In this document: one piece after another, positions 27,126-35,790 of the stretch | How the letters are laid out: the number at the start of each line of letters is the position of its first letter | How positions within the stretch are numbered: the first letter of the stretch is position 1 | NCBI RefSeq assembly: GCF_038806765.1 | Contig: NZ_CP152389.1 | Location: forward strand, 2,852,001-2,916,000 | From: Mucilaginibacter sp. CSA2-8R | GTDB lineage: Bacteria > Bacteroidota > Bacteroidia > Sphingobacteriales > Sphingobacteriaceae | Reading direction: 5' to 3' | Length of the DNA: 64,000 bases | Program-made: the position numbers and the translations under genes | The notes under the pieces: generated by a model | What the model saw: the letters and a program-made list of their open reading frames with translations, nothing else | Told to the model about the DNA's origin: nothing | The model's database searches: none

Positions 27126-28598
27126 TTAGTTTTGGGCACCCGTCACATTACTGATCTTGAGTGTATAAGCAACCGATGGTGTGATGTCTTTCAATCCGCT
27201 AAAATCTACAATGATGTTCCCTTTACTTTTTGTCCAGGTTAACGGCTTTGTATGCCCAAGCAGCGTTACGGTGCTACTTTGTTGCACCGGTACATTTTGC
27301 AAAACAAATTTGCCGCCGGTTAACTGCGGCAGTATAGCATAAAGTGTATTGTTTTTATGGGTAAAAAAAGCTTGTTTAACAGCGTAACCGGCATCAGGTG
27401 TTACCGTTTGCTTCAATATAAAATTGCCGGAAACACCACCCTCGGCCACGGGTTTGGTATCGCGTTTCCCGGCCGACCACTGGCTGGCCACCGTCCAGCG
27501 GTGGGTACCGTAAATGGCTTCGCCGTTTACCTTTAACCACTCGCCTATCTGCAGCAAACGCTCCTGCATTACCGGTGGTATTTTACCACCGGCGGTAGGG
27601 CCAATATCCAGCAGCAGGTTGCCACCGTTGCTCACAATATTGGCCAGCATTAGTATCAGGGACTGTGCCGAATTATAATCCTGCAGGTCTTCGTTTTGGT
27701 TATAGCCAAAAGACTGACCAATGCCCCGGCATTCTTCCCAGGGATGGTTAGAGGCAAAGTCGGCTCCATACTCGGTAGTATAAAAACCGCCATGATGCTT
27801 ACGGATGTCTTTACCCCAGCGGTCGTTCACAATCAGGTTTGGGTTGGTGTTATGATTGTAAATCCAGGCGAGCAGTTCTTTTGATTTCCATTGCTCGTCG
27901 GTCAGTTCCCACTCGCCGTCAGCCCACAAGATATCCGGGTTGTAGCGGGTCACCAGGTCTTTGGCTTGTGGCAAAAAATGCTCGTTTACAAAGCGGTTTT
28001 TATCCTGGTTGTACATCGGATTAAACCACTCGAATAACGAATAATAAAAACCCATTTTCAGGCCGGTACTTTTTACCGCCTTAAACAAATCGCCGGCCAG
28101 GTCGCGTTTTGGACCAGCTACGGTGCTGTTCCAGGGGCGGTTAAAAGCCTTTGACGCTTCGGCACTTGGCCACAAAGCAAAACCATCATGGTGCTTGGAA
28201 GTTAACACCACATATTTTGCACCCGAGGCCGCAAATAGTTTAGCCCAGTCATTGGGTTCAAAATCTTCCGCCTTAAACATATCGCCAAAATGGCTGTAGG
28301 CAAAATCTTTACCGTAAACCTGCTCATGGTGTTTTTTAAAGGCTGCGTACAAATCCTTTTGCCCCTCGGTTGCTTTACCCTCTACCCAATACTGGTACCA
28401 TTCGGAGTAATTACCTTTGGGTGCCCAGGCAGGCACAGCATATGGCCCCCAATGTACAAATATGCCAAACTTAGCATCCGAAAACCAGGGCGGTGCGGGC
28501 CGGCTATCTAACGAAGCCCAGGTAGCCTCGTACCGCTTTGGTTGTGCAAAAGCTGACAACATGATACAGAAGCCAATTAAGGTAAACAGGTAACGCAT
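27126..28598 (-). CDS. Secreted alpha-L-fucosidase (GH29)
   Basis: A 490-residue secreted glycoside hydrolase. The signal peptide is MRYLFTLIGFCIMLSAFAQ. The GH29 barrel shows KFGIFVHWGPYAVPAW, LTSKHHDGFALWPS and the nucleophile Asp227 in DILWADGEW. The C-terminal part (about 370-490) is a beta-sandwich typical of the family. It hydrolyses terminal alpha-L-fucose from glycans, in the periplasm or outside. No SusC/SusD pair is next to it, so it is not part of a visible polysaccharide utilisation locus. ATG at 28598. Confidence 0.95.
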   Translation of the reverse strand: MRYLFTLIGFCIMLSAFAQPKRYEATWASLDSRPAPPWFSDAKFGIFVHWGPYAVPAWAPKGNYSEWYQYWVEGKATEGQKDLYAAFKKHHEQVYGKDFAYSHFGDMFKAEDFEPNDWAKLFAASGAKYVVLTSKHHDGFALWPSAEASKAFNRPWNSTVAGPKRDLAGDLFKAVKSTGLKMGFYYSLFEWFNPMYNQDKNRFVNEHFLPQAKDLVTRYNPDILWADGEWELTDEQWKSKELLAWIYNHNTNPNLIVNDRWGKDIRKHHGGFYTTEYGADFASNHPWEECRGIGQSFGYNQNEDLQDYNSAQSLILMLANIVSNGGNLLLDIGPTAGGKIPPVMQERLLQIGEWLKVNGEAIYGTHRWTVASQWSAGKRDTKPVAEGGVSGNFILKQTVTPDAGYAVKQAFFTHKNNTLYAILPQLTGGKFVLQNVPVQQSSTVTLLGHTKPLTWTKSKGNIIVDFSGLKDITPSVAYTLKISNVTGAQN

Positions 28599-28747
28599 AT
28601 ATTAATCGGGAGCTTTTGATCAGCAAGTTATTAAATCCGGCTCATCTATTCAAATGGCCAGCTTCGTGAGGCATCATCACCCTCAACTTAACTGTAAACT
28701 TATTAAGTTGGTAGTGCATTAGCGTTAAATCTTACTATCGGCGATGA

Positions 28748-29200
28748 ATGTATCACCTCAAATTGGTAAATTTGGCTATGCAACCTATGTTTATCATGCA
28801 GGGCAGGGTAATGTGGAGTTTTGATTATGAAATGGCCCAAATTGCACCGGGCTACAAAATGATGTCGGGCTTAACAGGCATTGGTGGTCCGCTGCACCAT
28901 CACCGCGGGTTGATAGCCCTGAGCAGCACTGAGTTGATTATTGAAGGTGATAATGACGAAGAGGACGAATTTTTAAGCATCTCGTTATCTGCCATCAGCG
29001 AATTATATCATGGCTACGATGATGTTTATCAGGCTTATTCGGTAAAAAATGCCGGTTTGTTCTGGCAGCCCTTACGCATTACATTTTACAGCGCACCCAA
29101 TCAGCTGCAAACCATTTATCTTATTGTAGACTATCTGGGCATGATTACCCAAAATAAAAAGTGGTATTACGCATTGACCGAAATGTTAGCTGAGGACTGA
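28748..29200 (+). CDS. Uncharacterised 150-residue protein, possibly PH-like
   Basis: No clear family is recognised. The core (about 15-140) alternates short hydrophobic and polar strands (GLIALSSTELIIEGD, SISLSAISELYHGYDDVY) and ends in a helix (YYALTEMLAED), reminiscent of PH-like or GRAM-like lipid-binding folds; this is inference. There is no signal peptide. The start is uncertain between ATG 28748 and ATG 28778 (MQPMFIMQG); the shorter one removes only LKLVNLA-like residues. It is divergent from the fucosidase. Confidence 0.65.
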   Translation: MYHLKLVNLAMQPMFIMQGRVMWSFDYEMAQIAPGYKMMSGLTGIGGPLHHHRGLIALSSTELIIEGDNDEEDEFLSISLSAISELYHGYDDVYQAYSVKNAGLFWQPLRITFYSAPNQLQTIYLIVDYLGMITQNKKWYYALTEMLAED

Positions 29201-29350
29201 TACAATGAGTTTACCTTCTTGTTTCTTAATCTATTTTTAGGTTACTTATACGGGTACGACTAAAAATATTCATTTTATTTAAAATCTTTTTTTACTTCAA
29301 CCGTCTACCCTACTAGCTTACCTGTATTGTGGTAGCTCGTAATTTTATAA

Positions 29351-30532
29351 ATGGCAAACCGACTTCCGCTAATCTTCCTGCTTTGGGTGATTACCGATTT
29401 TTATTTTTATCAGGCTGTTAAAACCCTAAGCGGCTCTGATGTATATTCATGGCTTTACTGGCTGATTAATGTACTGCTGATAGGTTTTATGATAGCCGCT
29501 GTGTTTGTACGCCGGGGCTCAAACGTGCAGCAACGGGTGATTAACTGGCTGATGGGATTGATGCTGTTAGCCTTTGTACCACGACTATTTTCGGTACCGG
29601 TATTACTGATTGAAGATCTTACCCGACTTTTTCGCGGCTTTCCGCCGCGGGCCTATTGGGTAAGCGAACTAACTATGGGCATTGCTGCTATTTTAAGTTT
29701 GGTGGTACTGTTCGGCATCACACGCGGCAAGCACTTTTACCGCGTAAGGCGCGAAACACTGTCGTTCCCCGATCTGCCTGAGGCTTTTGACGGTTTCACG
29801 ATCACCCAAATTACCGATGTGCATTCGGGCAGCTTTAGCAATGTTGCCGGTGTGCAGAAAGGGCTTGATTTAGTAAACGCACAACAAAGCGACGTCATAT
29901 TGTTTACCGGCGATTTGGTTAACAACCAGGCTACCGAAATGGACCCATGGATACCTGCCTTTGCCCAATTAAAAGCGCCAATGGGCAAATATTCCATTTT
30001 GGGTAACCATGATTATGGCGACTACATCCGCTGGGAATCTGCCGATGCCAAGCAAGCCAATTTAACCCGGCTTAAACAAGTACACCAGGAGATTGGCTTC
30101 AGGCTATTACTAGACGAGGCCATAACGCTACAAAAAAACGGCCAAGCCATCACCTTAATAGGCGTTGAAAACTGGGGAAAGGGAGGCTTTCATAAATATG
30201 GTAACCTCAGCAACGCTACCGAAAGCGTACCAGACAACGCGTTTAAAATTCTGCTATCGCATGACCCATCGCATTGGGAGGGCGTAACGCTCGATCATGA
30301 TAAGCACATTCACCTCACGCTATCGGGCCACACTCATGGCATGCAGTTTGGCATCGAGCTGTTTGGCTTTAAATGGAGCCCTATTAAATATGTTTACAAG
30401 CAATGGGCAGGCCTTTACAAACAAAAGGGGCGCTACTTGTATGTAAACCGTGGTTTCGGATTTCTGGGATTGAAAGGCCGTATCGGTATCTGGCCCGAGA
30501 TAGCGGTGATTACTATGAAAAAAAGTAATTAA
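29351..30532 (+). CDS. Membrane-anchored metallophosphoesterase (YkuE/YaeI-like)
   Basis: A 393-residue protein with about four N-terminal transmembrane helices (up to about residue 125) and a C-terminal calcineurin-like domain. The metal motifs are ITDVHSGSF, FTGDLVNN, GNHDYGDY, LSHDPSHW and SGHTHGMQFG. Relatives such as YaeI cleave lipid-linked phosphoesters (e.g. UDP-diacylglucosamine) or act at the membrane; the substrate here is unknown. A weak terminator follows. Confidence 0.93.
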   Translation: MANRLPLIFLLWVITDFYFYQAVKTLSGSDVYSWLYWLINVLLIGFMIAAVFVRRGSNVQQRVINWLMGLMLLAFVPRLFSVPVLLIEDLTRLFRGFPPRAYWVSELTMGIAAILSLVVLFGITRGKHFYRVRRETLSFPDLPEAFDGFTITQITDVHSGSFSNVAGVQKGLDLVNAQQSDVILFTGDLVNNQATEMDPWIPAFAQLKAPMGKYSILGNHDYGDYIRWESADAKQANLTRLKQVHQEIGFRLLLDEAITLQKNGQAITLIGVENWGKGGFHKYGNLSNATESVPDNAFKILLSHDPSHWEGVTLDHDKHIHLTLSGHTHGMQFGIELFGFKWSPIKYVYKQWAGLYKQKGRYLYVNRGFGFLGLKGRIGIWPEIAVITMKKSN

Positions 30533-30536
30533 AGTG

Positions 30537-30566
30537 TGGGTAGTTTAACTGCAAAACTGCCCTTTA
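30537..30566 (+). terminator. Weak terminator after the metallophosphoesterase
   Basis: GGG(T)AGTTT and AAACT(G)CCC form an imperfect stem with a 6-8 base loop, followed by TTTAATTA. It begins 5 bases after the stop. Confidence 0.5.
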
Positions 30567-30752
30567 ATTAATGCCATTTCAACGGGCCGGCTTTACTGAC
30601 TTGCTTTATCTAACAGATTGTTTACAGAATATCGCCAATCGACTTATTAATTCTGATTTAAAGCTATCATGAGAATAATTATTTGACTAAGCGATTTTGC
30701 TTTATGCTGATGATTTGTAAGACGCCGCATGCTTGTTATCAGTCAATCACAT

Positions 30753-31208
30753 TCAATCCTGAAGATTAACACGCATCAAAAACGGCATTTCAACAAATAC
30801 TCGCTTGCCGGCGCATTTGCCGGGCGTCCATCGGGGCATCAGTTTAAATACCCTGAAAAATTCGCGCTCTAAAAGTGAATCGTTAAGTGGTGCTTTTTGT
30901 ATAATTTTTAAGTCCTTAAAACGTCCATCAGCATCTATCCAGAGTCTTAAATTGATGGAGCCACGAGCAACTACAGCCTCGGGATAGTGTATTTTTTTTG
31001 ATAGAAACGCTAACAAAACTTGCATCCCTCCGCGGAACTAAGGGAATACGTCAAGGTTTTGGTAGATATCAGCTTTGAATTTTCGGCTGTAAATGGATTG
31101 GCATTTGGCAGGCCCAAGATTAGCCGTACGCACCTTTGGGCTACAGCCATACAGCACCGCAATAAAGCAGCAAAACATGCATAAAAACAACCATTTGTTG
31201 CTAAGCAT
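30753..31208 (-). pseudogene. TonB C-terminal-domain lipoprotein gene interrupted by an in-frame amber codon
   Basis: ATG 31208 opens a lipoprotein reading frame (MLSNKWLFLCMFCCFIAV, lipobox LYGC). It reaches a TAG at 31038-31040 after residue 56 (NLDVFP), then continues in the same frame through FRGGMQVLLAFLSKKIHYPE to the end of a TonB C-terminal-like domain (MPRWTPGKCAGKRVFVEMPF) at 30753. The family's motif at this place is PEFxGG, so one base change (GAG to TAG) explains the break. TAG ends other genes in the window, so recoding is unlikely. It would have been a small periplasmic lipoprotein with a TonB-like fold. A GGM start at 31025 could still give a 90-residue fragment lacking a signal peptide. 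Confidence 0.75.
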
Positions 31209-31242
31209 AATGTCGGGGTTGAATTTAAAACCGGCATAAACC

Positions 31243-31270
31243 AAAAAAGCCCCGAAATTTCGAGGCTTTT
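31243..31270 (-). terminator. Terminator of the tRNA-Val transcript
   Basis: AAAAAGCCCCGAAATTTCGAGGCTTTT: a near-perfect stem with one G/A mismatch directly follows the tRNA 3' end on the minus strand and ends in T residues. It separates the tRNA from the lipoprotein gene. Confidence 0.75.
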
Positions 31271-31276
31271 GTGTTG

Positions 31277-31351
31277 TGGGAGCTACTGGGTTCGAACCAG
31301 TGACCCTCTGCTTGTAAGGCAGATGCTCTGAACCAGCTGAGCTAAGCTCCC
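31277..31351 (-). tRNA. tRNA-Val (anticodon TAC)
   Basis: The minus strand reads a 75-nucleotide cloverleaf. The acceptor stem is GGGAGCT/AGCTCCC with discriminator A. The D-arm includes GCTCAGCTGGTTCAGAGC. The anticodon loop CTTACAA has anticodon TAC, and the T-arm contains GGTTCGAACC. CCA is not encoded. A terminator follows. Confidence 0.95.
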
Positions 31352-31532
31352 TTTTAAACGACTTGATTTTGCAACCCGTTCGTTCCGTTTGGGGATGCAA
31401 ACATAACAGGATGATTGAATTTTTCAAAATATTATTTCAAGTTATTTCTTCAATTATTTTCATAGCGCTGCTAAGTAACTAACGGTCAAATAAATAATTT
31501 TCAATGCGTGCTTAATAAGCTTGGCCAACATA

Positions 31533-31580
31533 AAAGCCGGCTTTAAACAATGATGGTGGTCATTGGTCAAAGTCGGCTTT
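31533..31580. repeat. Long imperfect inverted repeat downstream of the lipase-like gene
   Basis: The arms AAAGCCGGCTTTAAACAATGA and TCATTGGTCAAAGTCGGCTTT pair over about 20 bases with a few mismatches around a short loop (TGGTGG). It lies 58 bases beyond the stop of the minus-strand hydrolase gene and could be its terminator, although no T-run is evident. Confidence 0.5.
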
Positions 31581-31637
31581 CCGTAATGTCAGAATGTTAA
31601 GTAACAGCGTCTATAAGCTACCTACTGAGCAATTTTA

Positions 31638-32834
31638 TCAAAATCCTTTAAACCATTGCAAGGCATCCACCATCATGGGCGTAACGCTGGTTTCGTGGGT
31701 ACCGTTGGGTATGGGTATTAATGTAAGCTGCGATGAACCGGCCGCTTTAAATTTATTAAAAGTTGACTGACTGGTTTCAAAGTACACGTTTTGATCGGCC
31801 GTGCCATGGTACAGGCGGGTGGGGCTTACCGGATACCAGTTAGGGAAGCTGTTGGCCGCTACCTGCGCTTTAAAAGCGGTTTCGGCAGTCGGGTTACTCA
31901 AAGCCGCATAAAAGGTTGGGTTAAACAAGGCAGGAAGTGTGGCCGGTAAAGCCGCATTAATCTGGTCGCTGTTTTTGCTGCCGTCCAGCAACGAAGGGAT
32001 ATTGGTAGCCGCAGGTTGTGTAAAAAAGTCGGTTAACGGGCGGTTGTAATTGTAAGTGGTATTATAAGCCTGCATAAACAACGCAAAAAACGACGGATCG
32101 GGATAAGTGGTTACCGTAGCCACTTTAGCCAGCATGCCGGTTACATCATAACCACCCGCACCTTCGGCTGCAGCGGTGAGGGTCAGGTTATCCGTTGTGT
32201 TGGTTTCAATTTCCTTTTGGGCTGCCATAGTTACGTAACCACCTTCTGAGTATCCTACTAAAAACAACTTGTTGCTAAAGGCAATGTTCTTGTCTTTTAA
32301 ATAATACTTTACAGCCTGCAGCATATCTGTTACCGCCAGCGCCGAAGTTTGCATGTCATAATAAGGGTGTACAATATCTTTTGATACGCCATAGCCCACA
32401 AAATCCGGAATAACCGTGATAAAGCCCGTAGAGGCGAACAACTCAAACCCGGTAAATGAATTTGGAAAGTTGGATGGTGCATCCGCATCGCTAAACATTG
32501 TGCCATGCTGGGCGCTCAGTAAAGCCGGGCTGCTGGTCATGCCTTTAGGTATACACAACAAGCCAGAGGCATTAATTTTGTTGCCTTTGTAAGTAGTTTT
32601 ATAAGTGATCTGGTAAAAATCAACATCGTATTGTACCAAGGCAGCATAAGCACTGAAACCTTTGAGTGTTGCGGCAGCTTGCAACTGCAGTTTAGTTAAG
32701 TTGGCAAGCGATGTGGCCGAAACAAAGGCATCTTTGCCAATGTCGATAGTTTCGGTATCCCGGTTCTTTTTACAACCCGTAGCTACAATGAGCAGGGTTA
32801 AAATGCAAAATGCATAGTGTAGATGTTTTTTCAT
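31638..32834 (-). CDS. Alpha/beta-hydrolase (secretory lipase-like) lipoprotein
   Basis: A 398-residue exported lipoprotein: MKKHLHYAFCILTLLIVATGC with lipobox ATGC. The hydrolase has SAQHGTMFSD in the oxyanion region, the nucleophile elbow GYSEGGYV, Asp in LYHGTADQNVYF and His in PNGTHETSV. This matches esterases of the secretory lipase group; it probably hydrolyses esters at the outer face of the envelope. An inserted cap region lies between about 230 and 330. No polysaccharide genes are adjacent. ATG at 32834. Confidence 0.9.
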   Translation of the reverse strand: MKKHLHYAFCILTLLIVATGCKKNRDTETIDIGKDAFVSATSLANLTKLQLQAAATLKGFSAYAALVQYDVDFYQITYKTTYKGNKINASGLLCIPKGMTSSPALLSAQHGTMFSDADAPSNFPNSFTGFELFASTGFITVIPDFVGYGVSKDIVHPYYDMQTSALAVTDMLQAVKYYLKDKNIAFSNKLFLVGYSEGGYVTMAAQKEIETNTTDNLTLTAAAEGAGGYDVTGMLAKVATVTTYPDPSFFALFMQAYNTTYNYNRPLTDFFTQPAATNIPSLLDGSKNSDQINAALPATLPALFNPTFYAALSNPTAETAFKAQVAANSFPNWYPVSPTRLYHGTADQNVYFETSQSTFNKFKAAGSSQLTLIPIPNGTHETSVTPMMVDALQWFKGF

Positions 32835-33134
32835 GATGCGTTGATATATAAAATTAAAATTGATGGCAACGGGGTAAAATATGGGCAGTTCAGGTTGACG
32901 TGATTAGGTTTGGTTTGCTTGCGTTAAAATTATAATTATTATCTTAAAATACGTTTATTTATCTGATATTTAATTACATATACATGTCGCAATATTTTTA
33001 TAACTTAAAGTAGATATTGACATCTTTTGATACTTGGCTTGGTTCGAACTATGCTTCAACCGCTGCACCACTATAAACAAAAAAAGCCCCTCTCATTGAG
33101 GAGCTTATTAACAAAAGCAGTGGCTTTACAAATT
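32835..33134. other. 300-base intergenic region
   Basis: It lies between the SDR stop and the hydrolase start (both minus strand). It is AT-rich and contains the SDR terminator at its right end. A short stretch with GGTTCGAAC and TGCACCA resembles tRNA pieces but does not fold. No gene is seen. Confidence 0.6.
33077..33106 (-). terminator. Terminator of the SDR gene
   Basis: On the minus strand AAGCTCCTC and GAGGGGCTT pair around ATGA with a one-base bulge, followed by seven T residues. It begins 29 bases after the SDR stop. Confidence 0.75.
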
Positions 33135-33926
33135 TTATACGTTGCCGTAAGCGTTAGACTGGCCGCCATCAATGGCAATAACCTGTCCGCTCACATAACT
33201 GCAATCTTCGCTTAGCAAAAAAACCACTAATTTTCCAACCTCTTCGGGCAAGCCCAAACGTTTGGCGGGGTTAGCCTGGGCGTAGTCGGTTTCGGCATGT
33301 TTAGGGTCTGCCGGGTTAACCTGCTTAAAGGCTTCAGCAACCATCGGCGTTAAAATAGCGCCCGGTGCAATGGCGTTAGTTTGTATACCGTAACGGCCAT
33401 ACTCCAGTGCTGCATTTTTGGTAATGCCGGCTACGGCGTGTTTAGTTGCCACATAAGCGGTTTGGTTGGCCACGCCTCTGATGCCCCCTACTGATGCCAC
33501 ATTTACAATACGACCATACTCCTGCTTTTGCATTACCGGTATTACATACTTTAAGCCATAGTATACGCCCATCAGGTTAATGTCTACTACTTTTTTAAAT
33601 ACAGCTAAATCGTAATCTACAAGTGGTGCCTGGCGGCCTTCAATACCTGCATTGTTGTAAAAGCCATCAATACGGCCAAAGGCCTGCACAGTGTCATCCA
33701 CATATTTCTTTACGGCGGCCTCGTCAGACACATCAGCCACGGAGGTCACTATTTTTGCCTGTGCATACTGAGTTTGTATTTCGGCTTTTGCCTTTTCGAG
33801 CAACTCTGCGTTGTAATCTATTAATGATAGCAAAGCTCCGTTTTTAGCGGCTTCGAGTGCGGCTGCAAAGCCCAAGCCCATCGCTGCTCCGGTAATAACA
33901 ATTACCTTATTTTCTAACCTGTTCAT
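33135..33926 (-). CDS. Short-chain dehydrogenase/reductase with Gly motif TGAAMGLG
   Basis: This 263-residue cytosolic SDR has the cofactor motif TGAAMGLG, NNAGIEGR, the catalytic set VASVGG...AYVATKHAV (Ser/Tyr/Lys), and APGAILTPM, ending in SGQVIAIDGGQSNAYG. The Asp after beta-2 (LIDYNAE) suggests NAD rather than NADP. This is the FabG/2,3-butanediol-type SDR length. It lies 122 bases downstream of an AraC regulator on the same strand, a likely regulatory partner. Confidence 0.93.
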   Translation of the reverse strand: MNRLENKVIVITGAAMGLGFAAALEAAKNGALLSLIDYNAELLEKAKAEIQTQYAQAKIVTSVADVSDEAAVKKYVDDTVQAFGRIDGFYNNAGIEGRQAPLVDYDLAVFKKVVDINLMGVYYGLKYVIPVMQKQEYGRIVNVASVGGIRGVANQTAYVATKHAVAGITKNAALEYGRYGIQTNAIAPGAILTPMVAEAFKQVNPADPKHAETDYAQANPAKRLGLPEEVGKLVVFLLSEDCSYVSGQVIAIDGGQSNAYGNV

Positions 33927-34048
33927 ATCTGTCGGTTTTGTTTATAATAAAACTTTATGTATCATACAAAGTTCTGTGGCCACGAGGCAGATTAGCCGCA
34001 CAAAACACACCATCATTAGCACAATTTGAACATATAGTGTGTTGGATG

Positions 34049-34882
34049 TCAGGTTTTATATGCAGAATGCTGCGACTCTCTGAACTGCTCGGGTGTGAGG
34101 CCGGTATGTTTTTTAAAAAACCTGGCAAAATAAGACTGATCCGAAAAACCGAGCTGGTAAGCAATTTCTTTAATGGATAACCGGTTGTGATAGATTTCGC
34201 GTTTAGCTTCGATCACTAAAAACTGGTACAGCAGCTGACTGATGGTAAAACCTGTCCGTTGACGCAAAATCTCATTAATCCGTTTGGCCGTAAGGCCTAT
34301 TTGTGCTGCGTAGTAGCTGGCCGACCTGCCTTCTTTATAATGAACCTCCATCAGCTGAAACAGTTTAACCATCCGGTGGTCCTCTCCTGCTTCCAAACTG
34401 AAACGCTGCGCTGAAAAGCGATACAGATGCCACAGAAAAGCCGTGGTGTATTTCAATAACAAGTTGATATCAGCCTGTCCTTGATTTTCGAGCAAGATCA
34501 GGTCAAATAATTTCTCCAGCGGCACTTGCATGTGGCCTGGAATAGTGATTCCAACATTATCAAAAGGCAAAAATAGTTGCCGGAGGAACGGCTCCTCTAC
34601 CCGATGAAAAAAATCGGTAGAAAACACCATTACTTTAGCACGGGGCAGTTGCTGCGACGGAATGGCGTGCACCTGGTTTTTGCTCAACAGGTAAACAGTG
34701 TTTTTACAGATAGGATAAGCCTCGAAATCAATATAGTGTTCGCCATCATCCTGAGTAAACCAGATCACTGCAAAAAAATCAATGCGGTGATCGGCACTAT
34801 GCTCACCAAAAGCCGTTTGCTCGTCCGAAGCCAGAAATGGCAGTTCGGGTAGTACATGCAGTGGGATATCAGTGTCAGGCAT
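34049..34882 (-). CDS. AraC-family transcriptional regulator
   Basis: A 277-residue regulator with a cupin-like N-terminus (EHYIDFEAYPICKNTVYLLS) and a C-terminal AraC helix-turn-helix pair (about 175-270). The second helix region is IKEIAYQLGFSDQSYFARFF, followed by KKHTGLTPEQFRES. I took ATG 34882 (MPDTDIPLHVLPEL); the longer reading to 34966 is less like the family. It is divergent from the SnoaL-like operon, and a perfect palindrome lies between the two starts. Confidence 0.92.
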   Translation of the reverse strand: MPDTDIPLHVLPELPFLASDEQTAFGEHSADHRIDFFAVIWFTQDDGEHYIDFEAYPICKNTVYLLSKNQVHAIPSQQLPRAKVMVFSTDFFHRVEEPFLRQLFLPFDNVGITIPGHMQVPLEKLFDLILLENQGQADINLLLKYTTAFLWHLYRFSAQRFSLEAGEDHRMVKLFQLMEVHYKEGRSASYYAAQIGLTAKRINEILRQRTGFTISQLLYQFLVIEAKREIYHNRLSIKEIAYQLGFSDQSYFARFFKKHTGLTPEQFRESQHSAYKT

Positions 34883-34998
34883 GGCAAATTTAACTAAGAG
34901 CAGTGCAATAAGCTGATTAACTTCTTTAGTTATAAAAGTGTTTGCAATTTGATCTGTGTACACCACTACCTCACTTCTTTCGGCCGCTTGTTTATTTT

Positions 34999-35024
34999 AA
35001 AACGTTTAACCAGTTAAACGTTTT
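34999..35024. promoter_or_regulatory. Perfect 12-base palindrome in the AraC/SnoaL divergent region
   Basis: The arms AAAACGTTTAAC and GTTAAACGTTTT have 2 bases between them. It lies 29 bases before the SnoaL-like ATG and 117 bases upstream of the AraC start. This arrangement suits an operator; a terminator role is less likely because no gene ends here. Confidence 0.55.
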
Positions 35025-35052
35025 TGCGCTTACCGGCACCGACCTTTGAGCT

Positions 35053-35409
35053 ATGGAAAACACACAAAGTATTGAAGAAACCATCCTGACTTATACCAGC
35101 GCATGGAACGAAACTGAAAGGAAGAACATTGCCGGAAAAATCAGGCAGTGCTGGTCGCCCGATGCAAGTTATACCGACAAACTCACAGACACCATTACGG
35201 GACAAGAGGCCATTATTGACCTCATTGTGAATTCATATCTGCAAATGGGGCCGCGCACTTTTAGAGTATTAGGCAAGCCCGACGTTCATCACCAGAGCGG
35301 GCGTTTCCACTGGCTGGCCATCAGGCCCGATTGTTATCCAATAGAGGGCATAGATTATTTTGAATTTGACAATCAAAACCGCATTACACGCATTGTAGGC
35401 TTCTTTTAA
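35053..35409 (+). CDS. SnoaL-like (NTF2-fold) protein
   Basis: A 118-residue cytosolic protein with the NTF2-like pattern: an N-terminal helix (IEETILTYTSAWNE), then WSPDASYTDKLTDTITGQEAI, and late strands HWLAIRP and GIDYFEFDNQNRITRIVGFF. Such proteins are binding or isomerase-like domains; substrate unknown. It is the first gene of a likely three-gene operon (18 bases to the DUF1330 gene). ATG at 35053. Confidence 0.85.
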   Translation: MENTQSIEETILTYTSAWNETERKNIAGKIRQCWSPDASYTDKLTDTITGQEAIIDLIVNSYLQMGPRTFRVLGKPDVHHQSGRFHWLAIRPDCYPIEGIDYFEFDNQNRITRIVGFF

Positions 35410-35427
35410 CATTTAAAATTGAAATTC

Positions 35428-35775
35428 ATGAATATTCCCGAAGCAGAAATGGGCAAAGGCCCCATACTAATGTTAAACCTTTTAAAATTTAACAACAGGC
35501 AGCATTATTTTGAAAAATATATCCCAGCGTTTAATGAAGTAGTGAGCCTTTTAGGAATACAAGGTGTAAAAGTAGCCATGGTAAGCAAGGTGATTGCCAG
35601 CATTATAACTACCGAAGGTGAAAGCTGGGATGAAGTTGCGATGATTGAATATCCGGACGCCGCAGCCTTTAAAACCATTGCCGAAAGCCAGGAATACCAC
35701 ACCATTGCCGAAGCGCACCGCTTACATGCTTTAGCCGACCTGAAATTACTGATGACCCGGCGCTACGAGCTGTAA
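35428..35775 (+). CDS. DUF1330-domain protein
   Basis: A 115-residue protein with the dimeric ferredoxin-like alpha/beta fold of DUF1330: PILMLNLLKF at the first strand, a helix with YFEKYIPAFNEV, and the WDEVAMIEYPDAAAF motif. The function is unknown. I used ATG 35428; an upstream in-frame TTG (35419) would add three residues. It lies 18 bases after the SnoaL-like gene and 15 before the Crp/Fnr gene. Confidence 0.85.
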   Translation: MNIPEAEMGKGPILMLNLLKFNNRQHYFEKYIPAFNEVVSLLGIQGVKVAMVSKVIASIITTEGESWDEVAMIEYPDAAAFKTIAESQEYHTIAEAHRLHALADLKLLMTRRYEL

Positions 35776-35790
35776 GCTGTATATTGCACG

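Noticed and set aside
27126-28598. Polysaccharide utilisation locus around the fucosidase
   Set aside because: No SusC/SusD, sulfatase or other glycoside hydrolase is adjacent.
33040-33080. A tRNA-like fragment with GGTTCGAAC and TGCACCA
   Set aside because: The arms do not pair into a T-stem or acceptor stem and no anticodon arm can be found; probably chance.
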